Of a stretch of DNA of 64,000 nucleotides, positions 43,321-55,599 are shown piece by piece. The stretch spans positions 21,705,001 to 21,769,000 of the forward strand of contig OX419755.1 in NCBI GenBank assembly GCA_948567375.1, given 5' to 3'. Below the pieces are notes generated by a model. It saw only the letters and a program-made list of their open reading frames with translations, did no database searches and had not been told where the DNA came from. The DNA comes from Lunularia cruciata (Eukaryota > Streptophyta > Marchantiopsida > Lunulariales > Lunulariaceae). Position numbers and translations under genes: made by a program. The first letter of the stretch is position 1. Each line of letters starts with the position of its first letter.

Positions 43321-45797
43321 AGCAAACTACATCCTTTTTGAAGTGTTGGATCAATGCTTTATGAAAAATATGTTGAAAAAGTATTGTATCTTAAAGTTAT
43401 GCATTCAATGGACCACTTAAATAATAAATCTGTAAATAGATCACTCAATTATGATGGAATGCTTAGGAACTATATACGGTGAAGAAAGCAAACTTATCTC
43501 ATACGAGGATTTTTGGTGCAGTAACCTATGTACACATCTAAGATGAGAAAATAATAAAATTGGACCCATAGTTTCTAAAGTATATGCATGTTAGCTACTA
43601 TCAAAATAGTTGTGTTTATAGAAATTTTGACCTTATAACTCATAAATTGGTAAAGAGTTAAAGTATAGTTTGTCAAGAAGATATAGCTATTTTCTGCAAC
43701 TATGATATTCTATATATCTATCTTGAAATATCTCATGAATCTGACTCCATGATATAAATGATACTTTCTTTTGTTTCCATTCATTCAACTTTGTCAAGAG
43801 TACATAGTCCACTCATTGTTAATCGTGTCTTAGATTCCTCTTTGTCTTACTTTAATCTCGTTACAAAAGCACAATCTAGCTCCACTATATGAGAGTCCAC
43901 AACTACTTATTTCTAGCTTGATATAATTTGCATTGGATGAACTTTTACCTTTTCATACTCACAAATAACTCAATGGAATGTTTGGATGAGATTCATGTTC
44001 ATGGACAACACAATCTTGTTTTTGTGACTCTACATGGATTATTCATACATAATTTGAGTATAACTTCTTGTCCTTTGATCAAGGTGTTAAAATTTTTTGG
44101 ATTGAAGTTGTGGTGCATGTTGATTCTAATAATCCTTTTGAGCTGGATCTTGTGATGAAGCTCTATGATATCCAGAATCTAGTAGAAGTAGTAATATAAA
44201 TGGTATAGAAAGTGGCAATTATAGAGTTAAAGTCACACCAAGATTGGTACACTAGGTGAATTTTCAAAGATGAGCTTGATTCAAATGTTTGGCAATCTAA
44301 AGGATGTTTAGTAGCAAGAGGTCAAAATCAAGAATATGGAATCATGAATCAACCAAAATGAGATATTCTCTTTTATAAAAAAATTTACTATTAGTTGTTA
44401 TTATTCCAATTGAACCTTGACACAATGTACATGTATGGTACAAAGCAAGTGCATATGACTTTGCTTTAAAACTATGTGTGCTTTAGAATAAAGTTCAAAT
44501 AATCAATATGTCTTCTAGATAAGATATATGATCTTCATCAATTAGATAAATATTGATGGTTCTTATTGGATGTTTTCTTCATAAAGCTTAGATTTTATAT
44601 AGTCAAAAGTAGATATTTACTTGTACATAATTCAAAAAACTTTGATTGAGTCATTGTACTAATTAGAGTTGATGATTGTGTCATCATGCCATTAGAGTTG
44701 ATGATGTTATCTTTACTAGTCTTAACTTCAATTGGATTTATTATTATTACAATTAAAGGAAGAGTTCGAGATAGAAAGACCAATACTAATAGTATCTTGG
44801 GATGGAGATAAGATTGATTATGATATGTTCCATATTTTTCAATATTGAATATATTGAGTACCTAGAAAGTAATAAAGAATTTGAGATTGCATTGTAATTC
44901 TTACATTGGACAAGATAAATCTCAAGGTATCTTTTTGAGACTCAAGACTAGTAGCTTTTTATCCGATCAATTGATATTCCAAGCTTTCATAGTTTAGAAA
45001 TTTTGATTGAACTAATAGTCATATAGATGGATGCAATGATAGGTTTTCTTTCTCAATCTCTCCAGAACTATGCGTTTGAGTACTTGATGTAAAAAGCCAT
45101 TTGAAAGCATAATATCAAGCAAATTCAACAACCATAAAAAGGTAATTTGGTTGCTAACTATTGATAGACTTCCATATGGATGTGGTTGAAGTTTTGTCAA
45201 CGGTCAATAATAGGTTTTTCTTTCTCATTTGCAGTAATCGATTAAAAAAATCAATATCAAAAAACTACCATTGTTGTTTCTACCACGGAAGTAGAATATA
45301 GTGTAATTGCAATTGCCACAAGGGATGTAATTTGATAATGCAAATGCAGTACAAACTTCAGTGTATGTGAATTCTCTATATCAATAATAAATGTTTTTGG
45401 ACATGGTTAAGAATCTTATCAATCATTCCAGAAATAAAAAAATACACATTCAATATCATTATGATTTTAAAAATTATATCAATCAAATGATATAAAACTT
45501 CCGAATAAGTGAATGATTCTGACCATCAATGGTATATGGAAATAATAATTTTTTCCTGGACATGGCTAAGAATTCTATCAATCATTTCAGAAACAAACAC
45601 ATAGACATTCGACATCATTTTAATTTAGTATATCAAATCAAATAAATAACTTGTTCAGAACATCTGGCGGATATGGTAATGAAAGGACTTACACACTTGA
45701 ACTAAGACTATTATGTCAAGAGGTTGGACCTGAGTAGAACTATGAATAAGGTAGAGAGGAAGTTGGTACTTGAGTAGAACTGTGAAGTAGGTAGAGA
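43321..45797 (+). pseudogene. Copia pol remnant (integrase end, reverse transcriptase, RNase H)
   Basis: Read by eye on the plus strand. Around 43510-43700: an AVTYVHI stretch, KLDP and YYQNSCVYR, matching the copia integrase C-terminal block (FGCxAYVH...KLDP...GY). Around 44220-44310: a W-x-V-KFKDELD-like segment and GCLVARGQNQEYG, the reverse transcriptase entry. Around 45290-45340: VSTTEVEYSVIAIAT, the RNase H SSTEAEY block. All frames are broken. Confidence 0.7.
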
Positions 45798-46049
45798 TGT
45801 TGTTTTCGTGACCTTCCAATTCTTCGAGATAGCTGTCTCTTCAATTCATGAGTAATTTCTTGGTTCTTTTACTTAGTTATTCATTTCTGGTTACATCCTT
45901 TTTGAATACCAAGCTGCTCGAATCATATACACTAGATCTTAGCCCTGCCTATATTCATCATCACTAAGAAAGAAAGTACTACCGAGAGTTAGAGTTCAGT
46001 CCGCTTCAATCTTTATCTGTACATATTTACACTTTTGCTCATTTCAACA
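45798..46049 (+). repeat. 3' LTR of the copia element
   Basis: Starts TGTTGTTTTCGTGACC after a purine-rich GTAGGTAGAGA and ends ATTTCAACA. It shares its second half with the LTR at 31073-31483. It lacks the tandem repeats of the 5' copy. No matching target duplication was found. Confidence 0.6.
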
Positions 46050-47615
46050 GGACAGATTGACTCTGCTGTCTGTTTCCAAGTTTCCTCGTTGGGTAGTTCG
46101 TTATCGAAGTTCAGTAAGCAATCAAGCAAACAGAGATCAGCAGATTGACAGAAGGTGGGTCTTGCATGTTGGTACTGGAGGATGACAGTCTCCGACTTAG
46201 GTCTTAAACACACCCTGTTCGATCCTGGACTTGACGACATCATTCTGGACCAGTGATATCATGCCCCGGTCTGATTCGACAAGTTACAAGTGGGAAGGAC
46301 ATGCGGAAACATGCAGGTTGTCTCATGTATCTGCATGTCGATTTGATGGCGAACGTTAAAGAACTCGTGTGTAGAAACTCATTTTCGTGCAGTGTCTGAA
46401 TAGAATAATACTGTATAGTATAACCTTGTCAGTTGATTGAGTAGAATTCTATGCCTATCTACTCTATACTTTCTTTATTTTGTGTTACTAGACTCTGTAG
46501 TCTAAAGTGGTCTTTCGGATCTCATGTGCAGATTATGAAATAGGAAGACAGGCTAAATTTATTCCCTTTTTCAACGTTATCAAATTTACATCTCACAAAA
46601 CAATCTGAATCTCAGATTCTTGACACTTAAACAAGATAAATCACGCATTGCATGGACAGCGAACTACAAAGTCATCGTTTCCATTACTTTGTTGTACTGT
46701 CAATGGGTCTGAAGATCCCCTTCACTTAGAAAGGCGTTTCGACCGAAGATTGGATTCAAATTTAGTTACGAGAAGAGATGTCGGCATGTATCTGTTCAGA
46801 CCCCCCCACATCTTCCGCCTTTGAACGGCCTCAATGTCGTCATATCTCTTCTCTCCCGGTCAGACTTGAGTTGCTTCGTCCCAACAGGCATTCAAGTTTT
46901 CAACTCTTCACATCCATCTAAATGTAATCTCTAGAGATGATTATATGTGCAGATAATGTACTTCAGTTTGATAGCGTGGGTTTAGAAGTAGGCGTGGCGT
47001 AAAAATAAGTCTTGTTTTGGAGACCAGTTACCTGTACTCAACGATTTGTTTCGTCGGATTATGTTCAAAAGCTGAAGATGGAATCTAGGAAATTATGCAA
47101 GTGGTTTTTCAGTTCGAGTTCAAATTCGATTCCGAAGAAATGATAATAGAGGGTGTGTGAGCCCCTTCCGATGATTAAAATCTGAACCCGGTAGACTCTA
47201 AACGCCCGTGCAGAGCCCACAGGAAGAGGTCTAGTCATAATTAGGATCCATCGATTCATTGAAACAGTGTTCATATCTTCGTGTCAAGCATGAAGGAAAG
47301 GTTGATGGTTAACTAACCTAAGTGGATAGGATTTGACTAACACAAGTAGCACCCAATAGGTTGGATTTTACTAACACAAGTGAAACAATTTGGTCCAACA
47401 CAATGTAGAGAAAAAATTAGTTAAGATCATAATGATGATGCTGCATGGTTGCATGCCCGCTATTACTCCACCTACTTGAGTTTCTGCCCGTAGGGGTATG
47501 AGATCTATACCTAACACTCAAACCTGTCTACATTGAGAGCGTGAAAATGAGGCGCAGATTTAGCAGTAGGGCTCGAGAATGCGCCGATCTCCGTTATGTC
47601 ACCCCGAGAGAAGGG
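46050..47615. other. Intergenic DNA between the copia LTR and USB1
   Basis: Higher in GC and CpG than the rest of the window's background. A minus-strand frame at 46013-46243 (ALPNEETWKQ-like end, LLNFDNELPNEETW) looks protein-like but matches nothing I know and overlaps the LTR. It may include the USB1 3' UTR and terminator. Confidence 0.4.
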
Positions 47616-47783
47616 TTATTCGCATAGAATATGGATTCGCTGGCCGGCTTTACACACAACTTTTCTGACTTGAGAAGACCATAAACCAACTCTGCTCTGG
47701 TTGTTTAACTCGTCAGCGACAATCTGCAAAGCGCTGGACACGTCCCCTGCTGCCCATGCAATGGAGACATGTGGTCTTGGGTT
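47616..47783 (-). CDS. USB1: USB1 exon 6 with second HxS motif
   Basis: Follows ATTTTCAG; encodes NPRPHVSIAWAAGD and the C-terminal VVCKAGQRIHILCE before the stop TAA at 47618-47616. Confidence 0.92.
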   Translation of the reverse strand, partial: NPRPHVSIAWAAGDVSSALQIVADELNNQSRVGLWSSQVRKVVCKAGQRIHILCE

Positions 47784-50700
47784 CTGAAAATGTACAGACG
47801 GCATCTTATGAGCTCGTAGACTGGTGTGGAAAGGCATGGACGGATGTGATGGACGGTTGGAAATTCTACGCAGACCTTTACAGAAGCGAGATTTCAGAGA
47901 TCACGGATGCTGATGATCGTACCTTGTAGAATGTGGGGAGATTATGAAGCTTGAAGACCTCGTCAACTGCAAGAACCTGCTTATGCACCTGCAAGACACA
48001 GTTATTGCTGAGGAAAAATCGGATGGATGCATGTATGTGGGAGCAAGCAGAAGCTAAGTCCTTCATCTCTCTACTCTATGCTTCCAAGACGAGCAAAGTT
48101 GTCTTCAGTGCTGCAAGATGATGGAATACCTCAGAGACGCCTGCTGTAACGACCTCCAAGGAGAGAAAAGTTCTTGTCCTTTCGTCGTTCGTGAAAACCT
48201 CCCAGCTTTGAAAGTCTACGATGTACCTGAATGCCCAGAAGTCAGTCAGACACTCTTATTCCAAGGGTCGCTTCCTACTTCCTTTGGTTTGCTCAGAACC
48301 AGACTTTCGTGCTGTTTGAGGGACATTAATTTCGTACAGGGCAGAGAATACATAATCCGCTTCCTCTTGACTCATCTGGCTACACCTTGAAAAAGGAATC
48401 TGAGTCTCCACTGGACCCAACTAAATCTAAATGGCAACTTAAGCCATGTAGATTTAATTTCTTCATATAAAACTAAGTTCTTTTCGTCGGACGTGTATCT
48501 AAGACAGTTGCAAGCAAACACAGGACGGATAACGTGTCTGCCAGAACTCGAATATCCGGCTCTGTGGAAACTGATTAGCCTCGAAGAAGTTCCCCATACC
48601 AAGACATTTTTAGCGATCTTTGAAGTAAAAAACTGCAAAGATCTCTAATAATGTCTCAAATTGGATCTGAGACGGTCAGAATAGCTTGAGGTAACTTGTC
48701 AGCGATTTGACTTGATAAGATACGAAACCCTTCTTAGATACCGCACAATCAGAGACGGCTGACATGTCTGTTCCCAGTACGACGAGCACCTCATAGGGAG
48801 TGTCGAGTTATTCAGATACATATTACGTAATGAGATAAAGAACCCGTTGTAAAGAACTCGGTTCCATACCCACGTCTGACATGGACCGACTCTGACTCTG
48901 ACATATGATGGTAAGCTAGTGAATATCGTCATAACTATCAGTCATATAGAGGAGTAAGCATTCTTATTCTACATACATTGTTCTGGGCTATGATGAATGG
49001 GTGTACAACTACCCTATATTCAGAATCCGGCGTTACAGCTTTGTTCTTAAGGTGTCAAACACTAATATCCACAACACCCATGGTTGAACTAGTAAACAAC
49101 TGGCTGTAATACTCAATTAGTACGATACAGCGTTGTCAAATACCTAAACCACAAACCAACAGTGGTGAGCTGCCCCTTAGTTTACTAGCGAAACGAGGCC
49201 ACGAAAAGTTCACGACTTCGTCCTGATACTACTCCATCCCGCAGCACTGGTCAGCCTCAACCTTACTGGTTGGCGTAGAGCGTTAACAACTGAAGAACAA
49301 AACAGCGACCAGCATAAGCGGAAGGAAGGAGACTTGAACTTTCAAACTGAAGGTTTAGTGAACTACCACAATAAAGGATCATAGCAGCTCTTGCTTCGTC
49401 ACATTCAGCGAGGAAGGGCTGATGGTATGACAGGTCAATAGACCCGGAAAGGAGGCGTTTAGTGGCTCTTGCATAGCGAAGTGGCTACCTTCCTGGGACC
49501 TCACTCCAACAACAGTGTTAGTTCAGTTGCCCAAGAACTCTGTTAGTGCTCTACTTCACAAAAGAACTCCAATGAGAACGGGGGGAGGTTCCCCGAGTAG
49601 GAATAGCCGTTAATGTTTACGTAATAAATCCACGTGACGGTAATTGCCCAGAATATTACTCATGGAAGTCCATTGAAATGGGAGTGTCACCAAGGTAACG
49701 ATAGACAGTAACTTGAGAGAACCAGGTGAAGGAACTCTAAGATAATCAGCAAACTGTAAGGGGCATGATTCTCTGGTTGCTTGGGAGAACACGCAGACGA
49801 TGTCGTGTTATCCTGTCGTGTTATCCAAGCGCGTGAGATATTAGATGACTGGTGGTCATTATGGAAAAACACTGCCGATATTTCAACAGTCTAGAATGAT
49901 GAATAAAGCAATACAAGAGCGTTGAACTTATCACATGCCAAGCCAGCAACTTCATCTGCTCGCACTGCTGGTTCAAGGTGCCATCCTGTGATTAAGCTTA
50001 GAATAACCTACCATGAATAACCTGTTTACCAGCTTGCTCGATAGAAAATGAAGGTGCCAAGTAACTCTTCTCTGGTGTAAAACCTATACGTCAAAGGAAG
50101 GAGGATCTAGTGACATCAAGAGTCCAAATTCTTGAACTCAGCAGCGGAAACTGCTCTTTGTTACTCTAGCACATTTTGACTTCCTCCTTAATTCTGGCAA
50201 GGACTAGGAGTAACCCCCCTTACTCACACTTCTTGTACTGGTTGCTAAGTGGTCTCTGACTATCAGTCTTATCACAGATGGGCCTTCCTTCTCTGGTAAT
50301 TTTGCCTTCTCAAGCTCTTCATTGTCTCAACCCATGCGTGTCATTTTACAGTCCATATGGGCCTAGGTTTAGGTTAGCTGAAGGTGGATTGGCGAGGTAT
50401 TTGGATAAGTCGATGGACAACAGAAGCATAACTCTTAGAAGCTGATTTTTTCACTCCCCGTTAGCAGAAAGCATCGTACATAGACTATTGTCTACCAGTC
50501 AAGATTTCGTTGTCTTTTATCACACACCAAAGACAGATCGACAGTTAGGTTCCGCGAAAAATGTCATACCGGGTTCGCGAGGAAAATTTGCGGCGAAGCA
50601 TGGAAACGATGCTGTCGACCTGCTGGACGCGAACTGCAACTGTTCGCGACAGACTGATGTGGTACTCACCACTCAGTTTGGAACTTGCAGCACCTGGTGC

Positions 50701-52029
50701 ACGCACTTCAGCGATTCCGTCTTCGAGGAAGTGAATTTCAGGAAAATGTCTAGTGGCCTTCTCCAACAATGGCAGAACCTTGCTCTTGGCATAAGATGGC
50801 ACGGTTACTGCAGCATAAGCATCCCATAAGCTGCAAGCCAACAGATGAGGAGATGGTTGCAGCATCTACTTAAGAGAATTATAGCTATCACAGTATTCAC
50901 TATGTGTAACAATGGAACATAGAAGACGCAAGTTTTAAAAGAAAAGGTGGCATATGTACCAGGTACGTAAACATGAAGGGCGAAATTTCCATCCACGTGA
51001 GGAAAGCTTCGAACCCGTCCGCTATAAGGGTCCCCATCAATCCCTAAATTACCACTTCAATCATAAATCAAGTATGTGAGATTAGAGATCCTTGGAGAGA
51101 GATCCTGCACTCATGTACATTCATTCATTCTATGGATGTTCAGAGTGTCATCTCGTTGACAAGCACAGCACGAAAGTCATTCGGTCTTCGACCAGATACA
51201 ACTTGAAGTCCTGGACTTAAAAGGCCCCTGTACGAGGAAACGGGAAGTAAATACAAGTTCTGATCTCTCAGCCATAACAACGAAAGTAAGAGCTCTATCC
51301 AAAGGCCATGCCGCAGCCAATTTCTGCTTTAAATATTCACTTGCTGAAAAATCCTAAGTACTTACTCATTGTGCTTCCCAGGAACAAGAGCGGGGTTCCT
51401 TAAAGAAAAGATTCGCAAGGATTATGACACTAGTTTTCTGGTAATCGTTTCATACATCTCGGCTCGAACTAGAACGAACAGCTGTACTATCCAGGAATAC
51501 TTGCAGAAGCTACCCGCAATCCCGTATTGCAATTTGGACTTTTATTCCAACCAGCTTCCGCTCTGAGGTTCGACTCTTAATTTGCCCACGCGTGGGCAAA
51601 GGGTACCTCCACTGCTCTAGAACATATAAGATTACCCAATTTATGTGATACTGGACTCTCACCGTCCCTTCGTTCACTATTCCCATACATCCACACTCTC
51701 AAAACGGTCGGTCCTTAACCTCTGGGGTGCTGAAACACCACATCGACTATACAAAATTCAACCTCTGCTCTTAATTTTCCAACGTAAGTGTTGATTTGTT
51801 CGACTGGACGACTGATAAGCAAAGAAAATTTCCAACCTGGAGATGGTAGGAAGCTCAATAAATCGTCTGGAGAAGGAAGATTTGTCCTAGCCGAAGAGAT
51901 TAAGCTTTCCTGCTGATTCTTGTATTTCTCCGAACCTTCCTCATCCCCTAATGAAGCCACAGTAGAAGAGCACTCAGGTTCTTCTTCGTCCGACTCCGAA
52001 AGTCCACCGTAAATTTGAAGAGCATCCAT
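47616..52029 (-). CDS. USB1: USB1-like U6 snRNA 3'-end phosphodiesterase, six exons
   Basis: Host gene on the minus strand. USB1 trims the 3' end of U6 spliceosomal RNA in the nucleus and leaves a cyclic phosphate. Exons (descending): 52029-51837, 51043-50960, 50807-50570, 48226-48130, 47988-47923, 47783-47616; all introns are GT-AG and phases agree, giving 281 residues. The N-terminus MDALQIYGGLSESDEEEPE fits the family's short acidic head. RVRSFPHVDGNFALHVYVP, then YHISLSR (first HxS, residues 142-144), YIVDFQSWEVFTNDERTRT, EVFKLHNLPTFYK and RPHVSIAW (second HxS, residues 231-233) are the hallmark blocks of the 2H phosphoesterase fold. The length is close to other plant USB1 proteins. No stop or frameshift in the spliced frame, so it looks functional. 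Intron 3 is long (about 2.3 kb). Confidence 0.93.
47923..47988 (-). CDS. USB1: USB1 exon 5
   Basis: Follows TCTTGCAG; encodes VHKQVLAVDEVFKLHNLP and TFYK; donor GTACGAT; phase 0 on both sides. Confidence 0.9.
48130..48226 (-). CDS. USB1: USB1 exon 4
   Basis: Follows GCATTCAG; encodes YIVDFQSWEVFTNDERTR and TFLSLEVVTAGVSE; donor GTATTCC. It does not stand out as a long open frame but fits the family and both phases. Confidence 0.88.
50570..50807 (-). CDS. USB1: USB1 exon 3 with first HxS motif
   Basis: Follows GCTGCAG; encodes VTVPSYAKSKVLPLLEKA through YHISLSRTVAVRV to the RKFSSRTR end; donor GTATGAC. The catalytic His-Ile-Ser is present. Confidence 0.92.
50960..51043 (-). CDS. USB1: USB1 exon 2
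   Basis: Follows ATTTAG; encodes IDGDPYSGRVRSFPHVDGN and FALHVYVP; ends before GTACATATG. The 84 bp keep phase 1. Confidence 0.9.
51581..51600. repeat. Perfect 20-bp palindrome in USB1 intron 1
   Basis: TTTGCCCACGCGTGGGCAAA reads the same on both strands. It is GC-rich in an AT-rich intron and could be a dimeric protein-binding site or chance. Confidence 0.9.
51837..52029 (-). CDS. USB1: USB1 exon 1
   Basis: Starts at the ATG (52029-52027) and ends at CTCCAG before GTTGGA; phase 1. It encodes the acidic head and LPSPDDLLSFLPSP, the usual proline-containing linker. Confidence 0.88.
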
Positions 52030-52400
52030 CTCAAACCTACTTCTTTACTTCTGTCAGTTCTTACAGCGCGTGTGCCAAATTTTGCGTGACAGAGCTCTAC
52101 ATCGACACAGTTCGAAAATCTTCAAGATTCCCTCCTTCCTTCTCTTTCTGCCCATCAATCATTCGTTTGTACAACCCTCAAGAATCAGTCAAGCTGCAGA
52201 AACACAGCTGGAAGAAGGCGACCGCATGTGATAACATGAAGGATGGGAAGACCCCATCTAGACGTACAAGGAAAAGACATAGTGGGTAAAATGGGGCCCC
52301 AATAGTATCGGTTAGAGGAAAGAACTCAGCAAAGAAGCCTCTGTGTCTCGATCTCGATGTTGGCTACATAACCCCCTCGGCATAAAAGAACCAATATCCT
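52030..52400 (-). promoter_or_regulatory. Presumed USB1 5' UTR and promoter
   Basis: Directly upstream of the USB1 ATG and containing the segment (52210-52380) that is repeated at 30515-30690 and, more weakly, at 53010-53080. I see no clear TATA box; its promoter role is inferred only from position. Confidence 0.4.
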
Positions 52401-53913
52401 CATCATTTACATTTGACAGTCTTAGGGTAAACCCTGAACTATTGGTTGACTTTCATCACGTTCTGCTGTTCCCTCGAGTCCTTAACCCTCAAACACAAGC
52501 TAAGAAGTTCCTCTAATTGCACCAGACGTTGCAGTGTTTGGATAATACCTGCAACACTCACCTGATAGGACTTCAACACAATTTTACATAGTTTATTTGC
52601 TTGTCAAATATCTAGGGGGATCAATATGTAAACCCTAGCAACTGCAATGCTACTCCAAAAATTGTAAGTCCCACCAAAGTACCCAACAAAAACCAAGTAA
52701 TACAGTGGAAAACTTAAACTTCATGGTATGCATGCCTTACATATTGGTCTAGATCCCACTACTCTTCCCTCGGATTCTTTGGCAACGATATCGACCTTGC
52801 TCTATTTTTACGTGCTTGTTCTAACCCAAACACTCCAGTTTAAGGTAATTTCATCTTACCCATTCTTACTCACATTAGAAGAATTTTGGATCAACACACA
52901 ACGACCGTCCAGGTTTGAGGTCGATGTATATTGATGATTCTTGTGAAACTAAGAACCAAACAAAACTTATGACAGAAATAACCCATCTCTCAAGTTACGG
53001 GACCGAGAAGAAGAAGGTGACTGCCGAGATGGGATGGAACCCATAGACCCAAGAGACATACAAGGTAAAATGGGCTAATGTATTCCACCTTGCACTAGTT
53101 ACCTTCTCTACAGCTTACAATTCCACATAGGTTTGGTTCACTCCATTGCATCTTCATTATTCACTTGTGAGTATGGTTCTACACTAAAAACAACAATGGT
53201 CCATATGACATAGTGTCCTTTTGAAGGACATAGGATAGCTATTTGCAATACCATTTGGGATATAGTGTTTGCCATGGCATGAGATACCTTGATTGGAGTG
53301 AGCATTTGTATGCTTTGCAAATGACCAAGGTCAAGGTAGATCTATACTTGGTCCGATATGATCAAGTGATAGTAGCAGATGTTATGGTCATGGACCTCTA
53401 CATGATGTAGGTTTGGAAGGAATGATTACTCATCCACCAGGATGTGCAACAAGCACAATGGTAGCAAGCAAGGTCTCCAAGTATAAGGGTATATAAAGAG
53501 TTCAACTCTTTGTTCCTCCAGCCTTGGAGTTATATGGAGCGATGGATATGGTGTTTGACATATTTATTAAGGAGTGCAAGGGAGCATATCATACTACGCA
53601 TCAAGGAATACTCCTCTGATTCTACTACTTCAAACCATAGTCTAAATAACATATATCCATTACTCTACAAATGCATTGGCTAATACAAATGATAGGAGAA
53701 TAATGACACTAGGTTATGCTTCTTAAGATGCTCCGGTATGGTCTACAAACTACCAGGTTTGTAGACCATAGGACTTGCATAGCTCAAATATTTTAAATGC
53801 AATAGTGTTGATTTCTCATACCAATACTATCGGGTAATCTAATGCACAATCGAGCTAGGATCCAAAAGCTTGCACCCTTGAGAAAGCAAAAGCAAAGATA
53901 TGCTCTAATAGCA
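52401..53913. other. Intergenic stretch between USB1 and Gy-A copy 3
   Basis: No gene recognised. It contains a weak third copy of the USB1-upstream segment (53010-53080) and a perfect 14-bp stem hairpin (53737-53770). The rest is AT-rich. Confidence 0.4.
53737..53770. repeat. Perfect short hairpin
   Basis: TATGGTCTACAAAC (53737-53750), a 6-base loop TACCAG, then GTTTGTAGACCATA (53757-53770). All 14 pairs match. It lacks the U run of a terminator and may be a transposon-end footprint. Confidence 0.85.
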
Positions 53914-54385
53914 TGTAACAATATGGAGTTTATACATGAGTTAGTCAAGACTAACTAAGTAGCAAATAAGCCAAATTAACCAAGAATTATAAGAATATTT
54001 TAAAAACATCTAAGAAACTACTTGGCACCTTCCAAGTAATGAATATGCCAAGTGGTGATCTCTAAGAGAAAACTTCTTGGGAAGCTTCCTAGCTAGCTTA
54101 GCTTGTGCGCCAAGTAGATAGCTTCTAGAAGGAAACTTCTTGGGAAACTTCACTACTAGCTTAGCTTGCATGCCAAGTATGCGGCTTCTAGAAGAAAGCT
54201 TCTCAAGAAGCTTCCCAATTAGCTTAGCTTGCACTCTAAGAAGGTGGGTTTTAGGGAGTTTCTTGAGAGCCTTGTATGTTCACTATAAGTACCAAAGCCC
54301 AAGTTCATGCTAGGCATTGGGAGTTTCCCTCATTCAAGAAGTCCAATATGATCCAATCTTTTATTTCTCTCCTTGGTCTTTTACA
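53914..54385 (+). repeat. 5' LTR of Gy-A copy 3
   Basis: TGTAACAATATGGAG to GGTCTTTTACA, 472 bp. It contains about three tandem units of roughly 60 bp (each with AGCTTAGCTTG and CCAAGTA) between 54060 and 54245, a CACTATAAGTACC TATA-like region near 54280 and typical TG...CA ends. Confidence 0.9.
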
Positions 54386-54386
54386 T

Positions 54387-54398
54387 TGGTATTAGAGC
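54387..54398 (+). promoter_or_regulatory. Primer binding site, tRNA-Met type (copy 3)
   Basis: TGGTATTAGAGC, 11 of 12 matches to the plant initiator-Met site, one base after the LTR. Confidence 0.9.
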
Positions 54399-54699
54399 AT
54401 GAATGGGATGGATAAAATTTATGGACCATAAAATCTATTTTCTCTAAACCTTTGGGATTTCTGTATCCATGTACTACCCAAGCATCATTTTGCACATTTC
54501 ATCATCTAATGCATTGGGTAGAATTTCCTAAATATGATCAGCTTGTCTAATGAACCTTTGATACTTCTAATTGTAACTTATGGAGAATGATGTACATGTT
54601 GTATCTACATGTTAACTTAGATGTTTGTAGATAGTTTAATATAATAGTAGTCATGGTGGCAATGCCCAAAGTTAACATTTTTATGTAGTAACAAATTGA

Positions 54700-55480
54700 A
54701 CACCTTACCAGATTGTTGGAAGAAAGAGACCATCAATGACAAGAGCATGTAAAAAGAGCATCATTTCGAGAAGGAGAAGAGCAAATCCAATTTCCAAAGC
54801 CCAAGGTATTTGAAGACAAGAATCTCTTATGAGCAATGGATAATTTTGTGTTTGATTGTGAACATTATTTTGAGCTACAAATCTTCAAGATGAATGGAGA
54901 TAGATTCTCTTGGCTTCGAGCCAATTGAATGGAGTTTAAAACTATGGTGGCAACTTTGAGTGGGGAAAGCTAAATGGTAATTTTTTGCACTAATCTTGAT
55001 ATGGGAAGAATTCAAGCATGCAATAATTGAGAGATTTAAATTTATAAATGTTGCACAAACCACACAAGATAGATTGGCAAAATTGAAGTTGTGAGAAGCT
55101 ATGTCACTCAATACTAGAACACCATAATGAAAATTCTAGATATACTAAAATGTGAAACTCTGGATCAATTTGTGAGGGGGTTGAAGTCATGCACCAAATT
55201 GGAAGTGACCATGTGGGAGCCCAAACACTTGGAGGGAGCCATGTAGTTGGTTGAGCACTTTGATTCCTTGGTTGCGACAACTTGACCTTCATAAAACCTA
55301 CAAACATACTACACATGGGTGGAGGAGCCGACACCGATGGAGATTGATGTTGTCCAATGAAGACCACTTGGTATTGTAGATAGAGAAAGATTATGACAAA
55401 ATGGTGGTTGCTTTTATTGTCACCAAATTGTGCATTGCATTGTTGAATGTTCACTCAAGAATGAGTGACCTCAACAAATC
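54700..55480 (+). pseudogene. Gag remnant of Gy-A copy 3
   Basis: Broken frames upstream of a zinc knuckle that can be read at 55409-55450: CFYCHQIVHCIVEC, CX2CX4HX4C. A short helical piece, CETLDQFVRGLK-like, lies at 55155-55190. Confidence 0.65.
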
Positions 55481-55599
55481 ACCCAAATAGAATTTGTGGA
55501 GCATGATGATCAGGAAAACAAAGAATCCCAATATGAGAATTCAAGCTATCTATTAGTAATTTGATAAGTTCCAATGGGATTGAAGGCCTGACCTTTGCA

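Larger units (their letters stand above)
31073..46049 (+). mobile_element. Decayed Ty1/copia element, interrupted by element M
   Basis: Plus-strand element with a 5' LTR at 31073-31483, gag-like DNA at 31740-32460, and, on the far side of element M, integrase C-terminus (about 43490-43700), reverse transcriptase (about 44090-44900), RNase H (about 45000-45400) and a 3' LTR (45798-46049). Copia order (integrase before reverse transcriptase) is kept. Protease and most of the integrase are missing. Coding frames are broken throughout, so it is much older than the element inside it. Confidence 0.7.

Noticed and set aside
46013-46243. Minus-strand frame with a protein-like sequence (LLNFDNELPNEETW)
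   Set aside because: Overlaps the copia LTR end and matches no family I know; not enough to call a gene.
50488-50829. 113-codon plus-strand frame
   Set aside because: Lies opposite USB1 exon 3, which explains its open length.
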